This document shows positions 62,496-64,000 of a DNA stretch of 64,000 nucleotides, piece by piece. A program made the position numbers and the translations under genes. Within the stretch, counting starts at the first letter, position 1, and each line of letters opens with the position of its first letter. The DNA is from Nostoc sp. MG11. Lineage in GTDB: Bacteria > Cyanobacteriota > Cyanobacteriia > Cyanobacteriales > Nostocaceae. The notes beneath the pieces were generated by a model, which was given only the letters and a program-made list of their open reading frames with translations, did not search any database and was not told where the DNA came from. The stretch lies in NCBI RefSeq assembly GCF_014904695.1, contig NZ_JACXXN010000016.1, forward strand, positions 62,001-126,000, given 5' to 3'.

Positions 62496-63050
62496 TTAGC
62501 TTGCCACTTTTGATGCTTTCTGCTTACGTTTAATCCACATTCCCATAGCACCAGCGATCGCTGTACCACCAAGAGTAAAAGGTTCCGGTACTTTAGAATA
62601 ACTAACTGTACCTATTTCTATTGCTTCTAAAGATTCTCCACTCATAATGCTATAAAATTTGTTACCTCCTATTTGTGGAGTGTCTACCCCACTCCCAATC
62701 AAAAACTTATCTGCAACTAAATAGCTTAATCCCGAAAGCTTGCCATTGTTAAAGCTGACTACAGGAAAAGAGTCATAAAGTTCATCATTTTTCTCTGTAT
62801 AGGTAGTATTCAAGTAATTGAATGTAACTGCCAATCCATTCGCAACACCCAAGTTTTCAATACCTGCCCCAGTTAAAGACGAATCATCATATTCAAAAGA
62901 ACCGTAATACTGACCCGGATTGTTGCCAGACATAGCATTAACGGTGAAATCGTACTCAATCACAGCAGCTTGTGTTGGTTTAGCATCAATAGCAGCGATA
63001 GAGATGGCAACTGCAACACTAGCAATGCCAAAATTTTTGGCTAATTTCAT
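62496..63050 (-). CDS. PEP-CTERM sorting domain protein
   Basis: A 184-residue exported protein from MKLAKNFGIASVAVAISIAA, with a signal peptide ending about PTQA. The sorting tail is VPEPFTLGGTAIAGAMGMWI followed by KRKQKASKVAS, with Pro-Glu-Pro, a membrane helix and a basic end. The middle is beta-rich (VIEYDFTVNAMSGNNPGQYY, GSFEYDDSSLTG), like the common cyanobacterial PEP-CTERM family of unknown role. A TTG at 63065 would add five residues. Confidence 0.88.
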   Translation of the reverse strand: MKLAKNFGIASVAVAISIAAIDAKPTQAAVIEYDFTVNAMSGNNPGQYYGSFEYDDSSLTGAGIENLGVANGLAVTFNYLNTTYTEKNDELYDSFPVVSFNNGKLSGLSYLVADKFLIGSGVDTPQIGGNKFYSIMSGESLEAIEIGTVSYSKVPEPFTLGGTAIAGAMGMWIKRKQKASKVAS

Positions 63051-64000
63051 CAGAAAATACTCCAAAGCTAGAAAATGAATAGTTGTGTAATTTCACTTAA
63101 ATAAGCTCTAAACCAGTGTATTTAGGTTAAGAGATATCAAACAAAACATAATTTTCATCGAATCTTTATATTTATCAACCACATATAAAATTTGCGTAAA
63201 TTTATATTCTGCTGATCTCTGTATCTCCAGTGGGCGTGTAATGGCTTCCAGCAGGTTAGCGCCTTAATTTTTCTTTCAAGAGAACCACAAGGAGACTAAT
63301 TGTGGATAATAACTCTACCTCAGCTAGCAATCTTTTCTCATCCGAAATGTTATTTTGATGTTCGAGATTGTGAATCAAGCTGACAAAAATATTTAGTAAT
63401 CCATACAAATTAGAAGCTTACGGTCTTTCAAATTTTATCTGGCTGTTATGGAATTGATTGAAAAAGATTCTTATTCTTAAAATACATTTGTAGAGTTTAG
63501 AGTAGTGCAACAAGAAAGTGTTGATTGTCTATATTACTGCTACACATAGGGGCATTGCTTATCCAACCCAGGTCAAATGAAGAATGAATACTAATAGAAT
63601 TTTTACCGCCTTATCTGCCATTAATAATGAGCATTAATCTACTTTAATTTATTATTTTTAAACAAATCATTACTATTTCTTAAACTATCTGAGATAAATT
63701 TTTTATAGTCTTTATATATTCCAATTAAAAATTTATTGTATTTAGAATATATATTCAAAAAAATAAGTAAATCTGCAACATAGCCTGCCATTAAATATTC
63801 TTAAAAATTTATATTCCAACATTAAAACCAAGATAATAAATTTTTAAGTTTTAAACTAAATCAACACCATAGTTTACAAAGGCTTTTGATTAATGCTCTC
63901 ACTTCAATGGGGTGAATGTGCCTGCGCGAATAGTTCTGAACAAATAATTAAAAATCAGCGAAATACTAAAACTCTGTGGATAATAGTAGGCTTACTTACT
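63051..64000. other. Terminal AT-rich region without a supported gene
   Basis: About 950 bases. The only coding hint is an 18-codon frame at 63302-63358 (GTG start, AAGGAG seven bases upstream, VDNNSTSASNLFSSEMLF), too short to accept without further evidence. The rest is strongly AT-rich with no repeats noted. Confidence 0.4.

Noticed and set aside
63302-63358. 18-codon frame with AAGGAG site and GTG start
   Set aside because: Too short and without a recognisable leader or family; noted only as a possible micro-gene.

Overview
The window comes from a filamentous, Nostoc-like cyanobacterium. The octamer GCGATCGC (HIP1) recurs throughout, heptanucleotide tandem repeats (STRR) lie between genes, dispersed palindromic repeats are scattered in gaps and even inside genes, and gene content is cyanobacterial: a cyanobacteriochrome kinase, Rcp1-like regulator, PEP-CTERM proteins, Uma2 and DUF4351 proteins and short-form HisG. 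No rRNA, tRNA, CRISPR array or intact insertion sequence was seen.

Layout. 1-15.6 kb is rich in signalling: a five-PAS hybrid histidine kinase with its upstream XRE regulator, an acyltransferase, an OmpR-type regulator, hisG, an RTX/YD-repeat protein, and a translationally coupled trio (cyanobacteriochrome kinase, Rcp1-like regulator, hybrid kinase). 15.7-20.8 kb holds ychF and a urease cluster ureA-ureB-ureG-ureD-ureE-ureF on the minus strand that lacks ureC. 21.3-26.7 kb holds ppsA, a GNAT acetyltransferase and a PMT-family mannosyltransferase.

27.3-38.5 kb is the most unusual region, a peptide natural-product locus. On the plus strand are a transposase-like HTH protein, a C39-peptidase ABC exporter with a cyclic-nucleotide-binding-like domain, an HlyD adaptor and a PpiC-type isomerase. 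On the minus strand are two unannotated 55-residue precursors with double-glycine leaders, the C-terminal relic of a LanM lanthipeptide synthetase, and an APH-fold kinase followed by a HopA1-family protein. Kinase plus HopA1 is the enzyme pairing of class V lanthipeptide dehydration. A 15-base motif containing an inverted repeat recurs upstream of the kinase operon and, twice, upstream of the cysteine-rich precursor. The inferred picture is a RiPP cluster in which the peptide is made, phosphorylated and dehydrated, then cleaved after Gly-Gly and exported by the C39 transporter.

39-49.4 kb carries envelope and carbohydrate functions: ABC ATPase, ABC1 kinase, YidD-like protein, mannose-1-phosphate guanylyltransferase, LCP protein, pentapeptide protein, MurJ and a GH13 amylase. 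50-59.6 kb has an alpha/beta-hydrolase-like protein, an acidic protein, recG, a conserved coiled protein, tsf, rpsB and a GT2 glycosyltransferase. 60-63 kb has a Tat-exported PhoX-type phosphatase with a candidate Pho box, and a PEP-CTERM protein; the last 950 bases appear non-coding.

A second theme is repeat material inside or at the ends of coding sequences: the kinase C terminus, the ureF N terminus, ManC, RecG, PpsA, the GNAT C terminus and a hypothetical protein.
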